A program made the translations under genes and the position numbers. A model generated the notes under the pieces. It was not told the DNA's origin. It saw only the letters and a program-made list of their open reading frames with translations, and searched no databases. Shown in pieces: positions 10,665 through 23,700 of a stretch of 64,000 nt of DNA. Source of the stretch: Trichosphaerium sp. ATCC 40318 (lineage: Eukaryota; Discosea; Flabellinia; Trichosidae); the NCBI GenBank assembly GCA_038496445.1, contig JALMLS010000323.1, positions 1 through 64,000 on the forward strand, read 5' to 3'. Each line of letters begins with the position of its first letter. The first letter of the stretch is position 1.

Positions 10665-13600
10665 TTAGTACACCATGAGAATCCCATCCGGACCAAAGAC
10701 CTTCGCCATACTCAACCCGTATCCAAATAACAGGATCACCAAGCTAGTCACAAAAATGAGTTCGACATACTCAATTCTAAGGCGTATTCGTACCTCTTTT
10801 GATATCTGCTCCAATCTAGGTATGAGTACCCATTTATTATTCACACGAAGCCATCCTTGATCACGAGTGCCAATACTCAAAGCAGAGGTTACAGTAGAAG
10901 TGCCTTTCTCAAATGTAAGAGGATTAAGCATTTTGGGACATAGTGTCAGTGGGTAGAAAGTCCATTTGAACGTTGATACAAGCGCAGAAGGCATGATATC
11001 ACTAAGAACCTCAAAAAAGCTCTCGTCATCAAAAAACAATTTAGCTTGTTTCAATTGAAACTCTAGAAAGATGTAAACATAACGTGAAATAAACTGCTGT
11101 TTATGACGTACCCTCTGGTTTTTTACCCTTAATTATAAATGTTAACCCGTTTTTAGGCTCTAGTCTTGCCATCAAACTAGTTAATGTCAACTTGTGTGTT
11201 GAATCAAACGTTTTCTAAACGAAGATTAGACAAATACTTGTGGTATGCCATTTGATACAACTTACCCTGCTCCTCCAATTTAGTGCTACAAGCATTCTCG
11301 CTTGCCAGAGTAAGAACGAAATAAGAGGTACGACTGCCAATACAGCATTTAGTGAAGGGTTTCTAAGTACGATAATACAAGGCCAAAATACCCAAGAGCC
11401 AAGAATAGGGAACATAAGAATTTCACCTGGTGAAACAAAACTCATTAGCCAAGTTTTTTTTTGGGCAAAGATTAACGCACCGATGTAAGCTTTACGCCTT
11501 TGTAAGTAACACCAATGGGCACTTCGTTCTAGAGCTTGTTTATACATACGCCATAACATTCCTCTAAATATTATATCCAATATCCATACAAGAGATCCAA
11601 AAGGTGAATACAACGGTATCAAATATTTACACACTAGAACGGTATTAGGTCACGTTTGTATTCCGCAATTAAAAAAGTACTTGAATAAGACACTGTCCAG
11701 AAAGAAAGTGTGATTGGAGACAATAATGCTTGAGCCAGTAATATCTCATTAAGTGTCTATCATGAGTTATTAAGTTCTATTAACAAAAGCGAGCTGTTTG
11801 GGTACCAAAGTTAATGCTCTATCTCCAAGTATGGCATTTGCCAACACAGTCGTAAGGGCATCAAAAGGTAGCTTATAATCCCAAAGCAATGACAGGAGTG
11901 TAAGTGGTAGTAAACCCACATAAAGATTGAAGAACATTACTACTGGAAACGTTGCAACTTGTAAAAGTTTCATTACTGTTCTAACTATTGTAGGTACAGT
12001 AGCACGTGCTATTAAGTAATTAATAAGAATATTTCAAGAAACCCTTTGGTATATGAAGTCAATTACTTACTTGTCCATACAGGTGAACCAAATGTAATGC
12101 AATAACCAATTAGTACATCTTAACAAGTTAAAGACGAATTAATTTTGTGATTAACATCAAATTGTAAGAATAAAATTGGAATGTATTGAAAAGAAAAAAA
12201 GAGGATACTAGTCAAACTTAGGACAACACCGACATCATTTACGAATGTTACAGGAATAGCGAGCATAGTAACTATGCCAATGACATGCATGCCCCAGAAA
12301 CTGTTCCGTCCATTGGTGTACGACAACAGTTTTCTGATTGCCTTTCCGAAAACAGAATATGTACAGCTTTGTGGATACTTAAAGCGATACAAGAGTACAA
12401 CCTTAAGTGGGAATAACAATGCGCCAATAGCCTATGATTATACTCAATGGATAATGTTAATTAATGCAAACCTGTGGTACCTTTAGAGGAATCACTAAAA
12501 CGTGAGGAAAGTCGCGAACAGATTTGACCAGGTTTTTCTGAATAGGGTTGTAGAAATGAGTGAAACTTGTATCTAAAGAAAAAAGAACTAGGTTAACCGT
12601 CTCTTCTACAACAACTTCTCAAAAAAATTTACACTGACGTACTTCTCTTCATCGTGTCAGATTTTTTGAATACCTCATAGATATCAACCACAAGTGACGG
12701 AACGTGGAATATACCAATAAAAATGATAAAACAAAAAATTATATGAATAATATCCCCAATTGTATTCACAAATGCAACAGTAGAAGCATAATGATAAGCT
12801 TCTTTATGAGGTACCCAACGTGTTCTAACCAAATTTATAAAATTGACTACTCTAAGCATAGCCAAAATTACAAACGCGACTTGAAGTGCATTAGTAGATG
12901 TACAACAATAAAGACTTTGACATACGTAGAAACGAGCAAATAATATCAAGAACAACATTAACAAATCCACTAAAAATCACACCCCTCTTCGCTTTGTCTG
13001 TGCTAGCCTGCAGAGGGTCTCGTTAGGCTAGAAACGCACTTAACACATGCACTTACTTTCGTGAAATTGCGGTAGAGTGTAGGCAATCGATATACGAAAG
13101 GTATCGTTACGATGGCAAGAGCAACATATGGTGTATCAAAAATCCATTGTTTGAATTCGCTGATGATGATGTAATGTTCGTCATCTCCTCTTGAATACTT
13201 TTTTGCGTGAGCGTACAGCCTTGGTATACGCCATAAAGTCAATATCATAATAGAGGCCAATAAAAAACATGGAACATCTTTTGTTGTCAGCCACAAGTAC
13301 TTCAACACAGCTGCTCTTCTTTCTCTTGCACTTTCACACTAAAACGACAAAAAACCATATGAGTATCTCTGCGTTTGTACTATGATATTGTACCTCGTAT
13401 ACCAATCTATAAATTAACCATGGCATTCTCCACAGAGTCAATAATGATAAGAGTGGGTAAGGTATGTCCTTCAGTAATTCTACAAAAAATTAAGGGCTAG
13501 AGAAGAGCTGATAAAGCAATGTAAGTTCTTTCACTAACCGAAGAAATGGTGAATTACAACATAATGCCATGTTGAAAAAGCAGCTGCTGGTTTTGGATTT

Positions 13601-15698
13601 TCTTCCTCATCTTGGCTTGGTGCTGTCTGTTCTTCTTCTCCATTATCTCTTTTTGAGAAATACTACAAAAGTATCAACAATATAGAACAAAAGAGTTTTG
13701 GAAGATATCATACGTCTTTCAATGCATAGTATAGCACTCGCGTTCTGTACACAGATAAGAATACTATCAATGCCAAAACAAGAACTGGTATATCAATTAA
13801 CCAGTAAAAGAATTGTTTCTTTATTATCTTCCGCATCTCTGCACGTGATTGAGCCTTTTATTTCATCAGCCTTTTTTGGATTCGAATGTGACAATAAACA
13901 CTTACTGCATTCAAACCAGAAATCACATCATGTGCACGCCATACAGTCAATACAACTACTGAACCCATTATAATATAAGGTGTATCTATGATATCAAGAA
14001 ACCACCACCAGAAATGATTCCTTACCACATGATGCCTCGCATGAGCATTTGCAGCCTATTTTTTGAATAAGGATAAGCGGACATATAATAAATTCTCGTA
14101 CCGCCAGAATATCGCGCCACATAAAGAAAGCGCGCCACCCTGTGATTGTAATGATTGCACCCATTAGTATACTAGGACAATCTTCAAGTATCTCCAAGCA
14201 TTCATTCAACACTTGGACATGTGGACTTGAGTGTCTCCAATCCCAAACAGTTTGCTTGATTTAAATATTAGCAGTTCCTTTTGTCGCTGTTATTTACTAC
14301 GCACATGTCTAAGCTTAAAATAAAGGTTTGGTATTCTGTACACAGACAAGATCACTGGCAATAGTAACAGTATTGCCAAAATATCCAAGATTATAAGAGC
14401 AAATTGACCCCAACAGGATCCACGCCACCTTTCTGGCTAAAAAGTACTTTAAACTTTTGTGAACAAAACGTCATACAACGTACAGTTAAATAAATTCGCC
14501 ACACTGCGTATGGTGCACGATAGATAGTGCATGCAACGACTATTCCCATAGCTAGGAAAAACCAATCGCGGATAGCAAGAACAGCTTCTTTGATTACAAA
14601 GACGTTGACGTTTGGATCCCAAGATATAGCGAGATACCGCATGATCTAACAATTAGTCAGACACAAACATTGCTTCACACAAAAGATACCCAACGTACCT
14701 GACTTTTATTTGGTGTTTTGATTCTTTTTTCAATTGTTGAGAACACGATAGGAATCCTCCAAGGTGCCACTACCAATAGAGGTAAAAAAGGTATCGTAAA
14801 AAAATTGAGAAGTGTCAATCCAAAATGGACTGCAATCTCTTCTCTCCATGATTTATGGTAGCGATGAAACAGAGATAATATCATATGTGGTGCCCTAAGA
14901 TGCAATAAGTTCTTTAATTTGTACACTCTCAACCGTTATACCTGACAACACCAGCAATTGAAGCCAGAACAAGTAGAAAAAAGATCAAGTCATTTTTAGC
15001 TTCGAGCACGTGATACGTAAAACTCCCATTTCCAGTACTAAAAGTCTGTCAGTCATTATCTTTTTTATTCTCATCTTCTTGTCGTACAAGGACACAACCG
15101 GTGCGATTCTGTTGAGCAGATCGTCTTTCCTCCAAGAAGCCAATCCATTAAAAAATATGCCTTTGCGCATGTCAGTACATAATTTGTGGCGTTCTGGTTG
15201 TCAGAGTTGATATAACGTACCAAGTGAGAGCGCCAGCAGGAGCCACTGCGTCATGAGTGGTGTGACTAATGTATTTTGCCACGATGCTATGTATAGAAGC
15301 GCCTGGGAGGATACTATATACACAGACGCCGTAGCTACAATTGGCACAAGACAAACACCAATCAAACGTGGCACCCACCAAAATAAATACAAATAAGGGT
15401 TGACAGGCCCTGTAACAATATATTTAGAGTAATACGCGAACATTGAGCAATTACCATCCTGTTTAAAGCAATTTTGACCCATAATCCACTACGCAAGCGT
15501 GTTATACTCTAAAACGTTCCTAATACGCACCCATGATATCTGAAGAACGGTTTGAGTTGGCAAAGCGGGCAATGCACACAAAAAACCAAATAACCGTAAA
15601 GACCAACGTATAACTGCTAAAACGAGCGGTTCATCATCCTCGCCCTGTAAATGTAAACATCAAGCTTCTTAGATGATATCACTTACACTGACGTTCAT
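10665..15698 (-). CDS. Giant polytopic membrane protein with repeated 'DxP...(W/Y)RxPxLY' modules
   Basis: A gene of about 5 kb, some 20 exons, start MNVSGEDDEPLVLAVIRW at 15698. Almost every exon encodes one hydrophobic segment introduced by an acidic D-x-P and closed by an aromatic-Arg-x-Pro-x-Leu-Tyr element. Clear copies: WWVPRLIGV (15400), APWRIPIVF (14750), IYRAPYAVWR (14510), SVYRIPNLYF (14340), DCPSILMGAIITITGWR (14160), DTPYIIMGSVVVLTVWR (13950), DIPVLVLALIVFLSVYR (13800), DIPYPLLSLLTLWRMPW (13440), DVPCFLLASIMILTLWRIPR (13260), DTPYVALAIVTIPFVYRLPT (13120); weaker ones continue to about 11200 (for example FHVPSLVVDIYEV and SFQYIPILF). The C-terminal exon (11054-10665) holds a more polar domain and one last transmembrane helix. 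The family is unknown to me: it is neither an MFS, ABC nor ion-channel pattern. The one-module-per-exon layout suggests growth by exon duplication. A transporter, scaffold or lipid-handling role would be guesswork. Confidence 0.7.
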
Positions 15699-15833
15699 GT
15701 GTCACTATTCTAAGCAATACAACAAGTCTGTTGTTTGTTTGGCGAGTTTCTCAAGCTCAGTTTTGATGTTACAAGTTTTTTATTTCAACAACTAGCACTT
15801 AGGTCGTGATTTCACTGAACGCTTTCACGTTTT

Positions 15834-17879
15834 TTAAATTGAGTCTGTGTCTTCTGGCCAATCTTGCATGCTTTTTATCATGTTTTCTTTCTCCTTTGAA
15901 GACTTTTTGGATAGACTACCCATTAGAAAACACAAAAAAAAAAAATGTTATTGTAAAAAAAATACCTGTAGAACAGTATCGATGATAACATGATGCACAA
16001 CAAGTATAATATAGCAAAGGAAATGAAAACAGCCCATGTACGGTATTGTGTTAACTCATAGATCTAAAGTACATAAGTAATTTCTTCCATAGTGACACGT
16101 GTCATACGTGTATTGCGTAAAGTGGTCCAAGAATTCTGGATACCGAACCAGAAGAGACAAATATTCCCATCATTAGTCCTTGCTTTGGTGCTAACAATAC
16201 TAAGTAGTTGCAACGTTGCATGTTCTTGTTTACCTTGTAGTAATTGAGCGTATATGACATTTAATGCTAACCGGCCAAGAGGAAAACCAACGTTTACTAA
16301 GAAGAACCCAACACACATTTGATATATACTCAATACCTTTGATGGATCGTGACATATTGCTGGACATACGTGGCAACTTCCAAAATATCCTACATCTCGT
16401 GTTTAGACGACGTACAATACCAACAATCACTTGCCGTTCTGATTCCACACGCAATTCGGTTGAGCTTGACAAAGTAATCCTGTTGTGTTGTAAACATCGA
16501 GACAGTCTGCCGTGGCTGAAGTCTTGAACGAACACGTAAAGTCGTTACACGCATCAGCACCGTTAGTGAAGGTTTGAAAATCCACCATTATAAGACAGCC
16601 TGCAAAGCATAGAATTGCGGCAATTACCATCTGATATTTAGAAGTAACATATTTCCCTACAACAAGCACACTAACAAACGCCAAAAAGTTACCAACTCCA
16701 GCAAGAACCTAAAAGCACCTCCTTAAAAACGTGATAGTGTAACAAAAACTTACGTAAATAAGAGACGTGTTGGAGATGCTAATGCCAAACTGATCTTCCA
16801 TGAGTGGAGTTGCCATCACCTCTACTACAGTGAAACCCATAGAAACAGCAAAAAAGCAAAAAATGAGGGAGCACACAATCTAAAGAGCAAAATTAAGAAT
16901 CTCAATAAATTCTTAGGCATTAAACTCACCCAAACTGGTTGTCCATTTGTATTCCATAGCACTTGTTTTTCTTTCTCATCATTCGTTGGATTTTGAACTA
17001 TGATTATGAGACACTAAAAGATCTTGGTTCAGTACTGAGTGGCTCTGTATTGGCCTTAAAGATAGTGGACTTCTTGAACGGTGTGATGATGAGGAATAAA
17101 ATACCCAACAGACAGAGAGCAGATGAGATATATGCCGGTGCTGAATACTTGTCAAATCTATTTTGTGCAATTTAATATTACAACACTCTTGATAGATAAC
17201 CTTACTCACCTAAAGTACGGCGAGGCTGACTTTAACGAGGGTAACTTATTGAGTTGACCTCCAACAATTGGTGATAGCCCAACAGAGGAAATGACACACA
17301 ACCCAACGATTGTCATGCATGTCTGGATAGATTCCTTTGGAATATGTGCCATGACGTATGTACGCAATACAGTATGGACAAACCCTTGTTGCTAACAGTA
17401 AGACAAATACATGTCTACAAGTAGTGTTACCTGAGTTTAAACCGACGATGAATCTGGAGACCAAAAACATCCAAGCATGTGTGGCAATGGCGTATCCAAA
17501 ATTTCCAACAGCACCAAAAAAGTACGCTAGTATAAAAAGTACCTTGACAGAAAGCCATCTGCGTGATGGTAAGCTACAGCGACGGTTTTGAAGGTACCTG
17601 TCAAGAGGACCACTGACGATGCTTCCAATAAGTTGTCCTATACTCCATACAGTAATAGCAAGCGCATATAGTGAAGGAGAGCCGCCTAGCTGGAAAACGT
17701 TTACGAAAAATAAAGGTTATTTTACATACGCCCTTAGGTTCAAACTGTGGAGGCGATTCTACGAATGCACGCATAGACGGTAAAACAATCGCGTATTGTA
17801 AACCAATAACTGACCCCAGGTAACAAAGGAGAATAAATGCGCGAACATCAAGCCCGTTACAGAATCTAAAACATGCCAT
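15834..17879 (-). CDS. MFS transporter, MFSD8/CLN7-like
   Basis: A 12-helix major facilitator, in the related family a lysosomal/vacuolar membrane protein. The start MACFRFCNGLDVRAFILL (17879) opens directly into helix 1, with GLQYAIVLPSMRAFV, like the paired-helix start of MFSD8/SPX-MFS proteins. Next come ALAITVWSIGQLIGSIVSGPLDR, the MFS signature loop G-x-x-x-D-R after helix 2, and FLVSRFIVGLNSGN, the R-F-x-x-G-x-x-x-G-N of helix 4. Later exons give further hydrophobic segments, a lumenal Cys-containing loop (16530-16430; GADACNDFTCSFKTS and LLCQAQPNCVW) and a charged cytosolic tail ending WPEDTDSI. About ten short introns interrupt it. It sits 136 bp upstream of the repeat membrane protein on the same strand; any functional link is unproven. 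MFSD8 assignment rests on motif resemblance only. Confidence 0.7.
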
Positions 17880-18212
17880 GTGCGCTCGCAAGCTGTGAAT
17901 TGTTTTTTAAATGCTTTGTTAAGCGTCGTTGCTACAATTCAAATTTCAGCAATAAAACATGGTTGCATGGAGTTCTCTACGCGTAGGATATAACGAAAAA
18001 GCTTGTTTAGCCCGGTTTAGCACAATTTCATCTATACATGTTTGTAGTACATGTGTACTGGTTTGCTGTTTAATCTCTATACGCTAATTCGTGATTCTTA
18101 CGAGTTTGTGTATCTTTCTGTGACTAGGCAAAAAATGACGTGTCTGCAAGAAATTTCGTATTTTTATAGCATACGTGGCATAAACACAAGCAACACCGTT
18201 GATCACGACACT

Positions 18213-19438
18213 ATGGCTAAAATACAGTATAACCTGAGTGTTTTGATACTCACGTTGTGTGTATTAGCAACTCTATCTACAGACAGCGCAGAAGTATCCT
18301 ACATATCTTCTACTCGCAAAATAGATGGTGTAACGTACGAATACGTTTATAATAATGGTACATAGCGATTTGCGTCACTTCAATCGCTCATTGCATGCGT
18401 AGGAGAAGAGGTGCTGCAAGTACGGGGTAAATTGCGCTCTGATTTTAATAAAATGGAAGTTTTGCTTAGCTTTCGCAACGAACTCGGTACATATTACAAT
18501 TCCAAACATAGCTAGCCCAAAACAGTATAATTACCGAAAAAATTACATACTAAAGCACAAATAGGCATTGAGGCTGTCAAGTCGCCAACGCCCAAAGAAC
18601 CAGATGAAGAACAAAGAAGAACGGGAGAAAAAGGCTTCTTTAACTCGTTGCTTGATAGCAGCTCGTACTTTTTATCAAACGTCAAAATGTACTATTCCTC
18701 TCTTCAACGACACGACTCTCAAGTACGGAATAACAAAGATTACGTAATGTATTTTAACTAATTTAATTCTAGAACCGTTTGAACGAAGCGCAAGCAGAAA
18801 AGGAGCTTATTGAGGCAGATTTATCCAAAGTAGAAACACAACTACAAATTTTATTTAAACGACAAGCTGAGCTTGGTAAATACATAAAGCAGAGTCTTGC
18901 ACAGGTACCTTTTTTTTTTTTTGCCTGTCAAAGAAATTTGAAATGATTCGATTTCTTACGCTGTCGTAGACTACTGAAGAGCGTAACCCTACAGTTGAAG
19001 AGCTAGTGATTAATGAAGGTATGTTATCAAAGACACTATACGTAACTTATGCGACCTGCAGATGATAGACTCGCATTGCTTTACGATCGATTGCGAAGAA
19101 TTAAGAAGAAACTTACAAAACAAAAGAATGAAATATCTCAGTTTATTCGTGTTCAAGGTATGTGCTACACTTTATTTTTATTGTGTATATGAATCAATAT
19201 CTGGATTCTAAGTTTTATAAGTTTCGAGGGCTGTTCCATTGCCCCTGCTCGCTGCATTAAAATACACATGATCCTATTCAAAGAAGTAGACTAAACTTAG
19301 TATACAGAATCGCCAATAGGATTACACAGACGAGATTTGAAAGAACGTATCTCTGAAGACGACGCGGAAGAGTTTCATGTCTTTCATTCGGGCACGACTT
19401 ACGGACACGAAGATAGCGAAGAACAAACTGTACTTTAA
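18213..19438 (+). CDS. Secretory-pathway coiled-coil protein, unrecognised
   Basis: The start MAKIQYNLSVLILTLCVLAT ends in STDSAE, a good signal peptide. Seven exons join in frame: the first ends in YEYVYNNG, and a 45-bp intron leads to GEEVLQVRGKLRSDFNKMEV. A Pro/Glu/Lys linker and FFNSLLDSSSYFLSNVKMYY follow. Then come two heptad-rich blocks, NRLNEAQAEKELIEADLSKV through LGKYIKQSLAQ, and DDRLALLYDRLRRIKKKLTK. The C-terminus is acidic (ISEDDAEEF) and ends EEQTVL. No transmembrane segment follows the signal, so a lumenal or secreted rod is likely. I recognise no family. Length is about 270 residues. An upstream in-frame ATG at 18135 would bury the signal peptide, so the 18213 ATG was preferred. 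Confidence 0.65.
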
Positions 19439-19765
19439 ATAAATAAACAAAATGACGCATTTGACACATTGCATTTTCGAAGACACCTTTGTTTACTTTG
19501 TGACTGCAAGTGTGCGTCAGAAATAGGTGGTTTTAATATCACTATCAAATAATATCGAATCCTAGAGACTATTCTGTGGGTAATGGAGAATAAACACTCT
19601 GGGGGGTATACCAACAGAGCAACGTTATAATCTGAGCGTTGTGCGGTCGTTAATGGCTGACTTTTTGAAACTTACACCGATTTTTCACGACAAACTTACG
19701 CAGCAAATTATTTTTGACCAGAAACCCAAAACTTTCGAGTTCAAGCACCAAAGTATAATCACAAC

Positions 19766-20543
19766 ATGTCTACCCACTTTTTAGATGATATCAACCCTTA
19801 TGTATGGGCTGGCGTAGGTGTTGGCATAGCCATCGCTCTATCTGTCGTAGGAGCTGCTTGGTACGTTATATTTTAGTGTTGCGACTACGTTCCGCCTTGC
19901 TGATTATTATTAAAGGGGTATTTTTCTAACAGGCGTATCCATTCTCGGTGCTGGTGTTAGAGTGCCAAGAATTAGAACAAAGAATCTTATTAGGTAACTT
20001 GATCAGCTTCTTCTCACCTAAATGTCTCACTTTTTGCTCCTAGTGTTATATTTTGCGAAGCAGTGGCGATATACGGAATTATTATGGCCATTGTATTCTC
20101 AACCAAGATGAAGTCTGTCGACCATCAGGCAGGAACGTATCCAAACGATTTTTTCGCTGGAATGGGCCTCTTCTGGGCTGGTACTACAGTTGGCATTTGT
20201 AACTTGGCTTGTGGGTACGTGTATTTACGTTTCGCGTCTAAACAGGTGTATTTGACGTGTCATATAATTTTTTTTAATCAATGCACTACGCTACAAAAAT
20301 GCCACTGCAACACGAGCGCCATATTTTTCTTACGAAACAACACCAATTAAATTTATTATCCTCTAACGTCCTTCTAGTATTTCTGTAGGCATTGCTGGAA
20401 GTTCTGCAGCTCTCGCTGATGCCGCTAACCCAACCTTGTTTGTAAAGATTCTTGTAGTAGAAATCTTCGCGAGTGCTCTTGGTCTATTTGGCGTAATCGT
20501 TGGAATTATTATGAGCGCCAACGCCACTTTTAGCGACAAGTAA
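19766..20543 (+). CDS. ATP6V0B: V-type H+-ATPase proteolipid subunit c'' (Vma16/ATP6V0B-like)
   Basis: The c'' rotor subunit of the V-ATPase Vo sector, which carries protons across vacuolar, endosomal or contractile-vacuole membranes. Start [20 protein letters not shown]. After the first intron the correct acceptor is the one giving [20 protein letters not shown], a near-exact family match, continuing [20 protein letters not shown]; the Glu in FCEAVAIYG is the proton-binding carboxylate of this family. Helix 3 reads [19 protein letters not shown], helix 4 ends [14 protein letters not shown]. Four exons and about 170-180 residues fit the family, at the short end because the extra N-terminal helix is brief. 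It is preceded by about 330 bp and followed by about 240 bp of non-coding sequence. Function is secure. Confidence 0.95.
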
Positions 20544-20786
20544 ATCCATCTGATCATCACAACAGTGTAAAAAAAAAAAATGCTTTAAAATTTTAAACTG
20601 ACTTGTTCTTCATGCGAGTTTGTTTGTATGCTATTGTAGTACAAGCGCACGTTGCGTACTATTTTTTTTGAAAGAGTAGATGTCAAAATAGTTCAAAGTA
20701 GTTTGTATTCCAAGCATTCACCTTGGCAACGCGTCAATAGTTGCCGCAACAATCTCTTTACTCCTACAACACCATTAGTGCCAAGA

Positions 20787-23700
20787 ATGTCAGCGCCTGA
20801 TTTATTTAGGTACCTCTCTAAAAGTATTATGTTTTGTATACTCTAACATTCGCGCAGCGTGCTTAGGATATGTTTGAATCCCGCCAGTGCACCAGCGGAC
20901 CGTAAACGAGTTGAACAACAGCTATTGGTGTGGGAGGCTCAACCAGGATTCGTTCCAAGCCTTTTGGTGCGTACTGGCGCTTTTCGTTTGATTTTTTCCT
21001 TGCATTACGTTTAGCGTTACCACTTTGCGTAACTAACGTTGTTTAAGCAAATTGTTACGCAAAATTCTGAACGCTCTCTTCAAATGTTAGCTCTTCTTGA
21101 GATAACAAACACTGTAAGACGCCAATGGGTAAAACGAAGAAAATCGCAGTACGTCATTTACAGAATTATATTTTTCTTTGATTCTTCTAAACTCCGACTA
21201 GAGGTGGTATGTCTGATGAAGATAAGAACGTACTAAAGAGCACTCTCTTTAAATTTTTTGAGGTAACGCAAAAAAAAAAATGTCTCTTGAAATAGAACCT
21301 CACCAATCACTCTAGATTGAAGATAATGTTCTTGCAAAAAATGTGGCTACTATTATATCTTTGATAGCATCGCATGACTACCCTACACGCTGGTACAAAG
21401 CCACACGCTTTTTTTTTTCTTTTTTCAAAAAAATTGCCTGTTTTCCCTTCTGTTAACGATTATTGGAAGGCCATCACTACTTACGGATTTACAACGATGT
21501 ATTCAAGCTCCCTCAGGGAAAAACACACGCCGTAGAGCACTATTATCTCTATATTATACTGTAAAAGTGATGAAGCAAAGTAGAAGCCCAATGTCCAGAA
21601 GACGCTTACAAGAAGTATGACAACACTAGAAAACACTACCAATGATTTTTTAAATAATTTATTTCCCAGGTTGGCGCTACTATTTTTGAATTCGTTGTTG
21701 GGCTATGGAAACAAAGCGTAGAGGCTTTACTTGGTATCCAAGCTGATTTTGCAAAGGGCAAAGCAGGTATGTTAAAAAAACTTCAATCATAAACCTCAGA
21801 TTGATGTTTTCTTGTTTAGTTGATTGGAATTCAGCACAATTGACAGAGACTGTTGAGGTTGGTAAGATAACCTCACAGATACTATTATCGATTGTTACAT
21901 ATGCTCTACGCGATTACGCTAATAACCCTACTGTAAATACATTTCTAAACATGCTTGTTGCTCGCTTTCAAGATTGTGTCACATGCCGTACGTCATTTTT
22001 TTTGTTGTTGTTTGATTTTTGTTTTTCTTGTTCTTAACATTATGTTTCTATCAGGTAATCAAGTCCCAATGAATCCATACACACCTGCTATAGAAAATCT
22101 TATTAAAAACTTTGGTAAATTGATGACAGGAGCATACAAAACTCAACCACAGTCTTGGATACAACAAGTTCCTACATACATGCAATTTTGCTTTAATCAC
22201 GTTCACAACTTTGAGGCTAATGCCCATATGCCTTTATTCCAAATACATTGTATGCAATTCATCAAGAGTATAATTGATCCTGCTTGCGTACGAGATGGTA
22301 CACCTACTGCTGGTGTTGTAGGTCAATTTTTTGATGGAGCAAAAATCAAACAATTGGTTGAGGATTTGATTCTTAAATACTTTGCATTCACTCAAACAGA
22401 TTTGGAACAATGGAAAGATGAACCACTACAGTTTGTATTAGAGGCTGAAACGGCTCCTGATACGATGAATCGCCGGGTATGTGATAAAAGATTTAAACAA
22501 ATGGCGTAGCCTATTTTTATTGATAATTGAAATTAAACTAACTTTTTCTTTGATAGGCTTGTGCGGAAAACCTCTATCTTTATGTTATTCAAAAATTTAA
22601 ACTTGTTGTTGCCCCATATGTAATGTCCATTCTACAAAGTACGTACAAAGTGATCATTGGTTTGTTGTCTGTTAATGTTATATTATAGACAATGGACTTA
22701 AACTGGCTACTACGATGCAAGAAACGCTTCAAAAAGATGCTATATATATGGCTATTGGTGATTCTTGTTATGAGCTTGAACAGTTTCAGTTTATCCGTTG
22801 GTATACAACAAACCTCACTAATGAATTGAAGCAACAAATGCCAGGGTAAGCTAATGTCAATTGGCTTTTTTAAATTATCTAACGTTTCAATTTAAGGCAT
22901 GTTATTATAAAACGGCGTATTGCTTGGTTGATGGGCAAATGGGTATCATCAAGAACAGTACCCAATGAGAATAGGTATGCAATAACAAATTCATACGGGT
23001 GGAGAGGCTAAACGTTCATTAGGGGTATGTTGTACACTGATATTCTCGGATTACTTCGCGACAACGACAATGTAGTTGCGTTCACAGCAGTTCTGGCACT
23101 ACGTAATGGTACGTACATGTCTGCTTTATTGATAAAAAGACCATGCTGATTTGTTTACTTGTTAGTTATTGCTGGAGAGTCGGACTTTGCGCCAGAGTAC
23201 TTGGTTCCTTATCTAGGAGATATCTTGGGTGCTCTATTTAATTTGTTTACAAAAGCAAATTCTGAACCAGATATGCTTCCAAAACTTCTTGATTGCATTA
23301 AAGAAATCATTGAAGCCACTTCTGACAAGGTAAGTTGTAAAATATGCAATCACTGCGATTGCACGTGGGTGGACAAACATTGACACGTTTCTTAGATTCG
23401 ACCTTTCACTGAACAAATAATTTCATTGGCAAGTAAATTATGGGATACCGCTGATGTACCTCACTTGAAGCTTTATATTATACGTACATTGAGCTCTCTT
23501 GCAAAGGTAAATAAGTGAATTGAATCAAAATATCTATAGTACAAGTGGCTAAATGTGATAAATAGATGCTTGGTGATTGTAAAAATTATTTCCAATATTT
23601 TGCTCCTGTTGTACAGTACGCAACATCTATTCAACAGCCTGATAGTCTATACCTTCTTGAAGAAGGGTTACAATTTTGGAAGATTATAAGTACGTCATGA

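Noticed and set aside
16264-16527. Plus-strand 87-codon frame over the MFS gene
   Set aside because: Antisense to clear transmembrane coding exons; no independent support.
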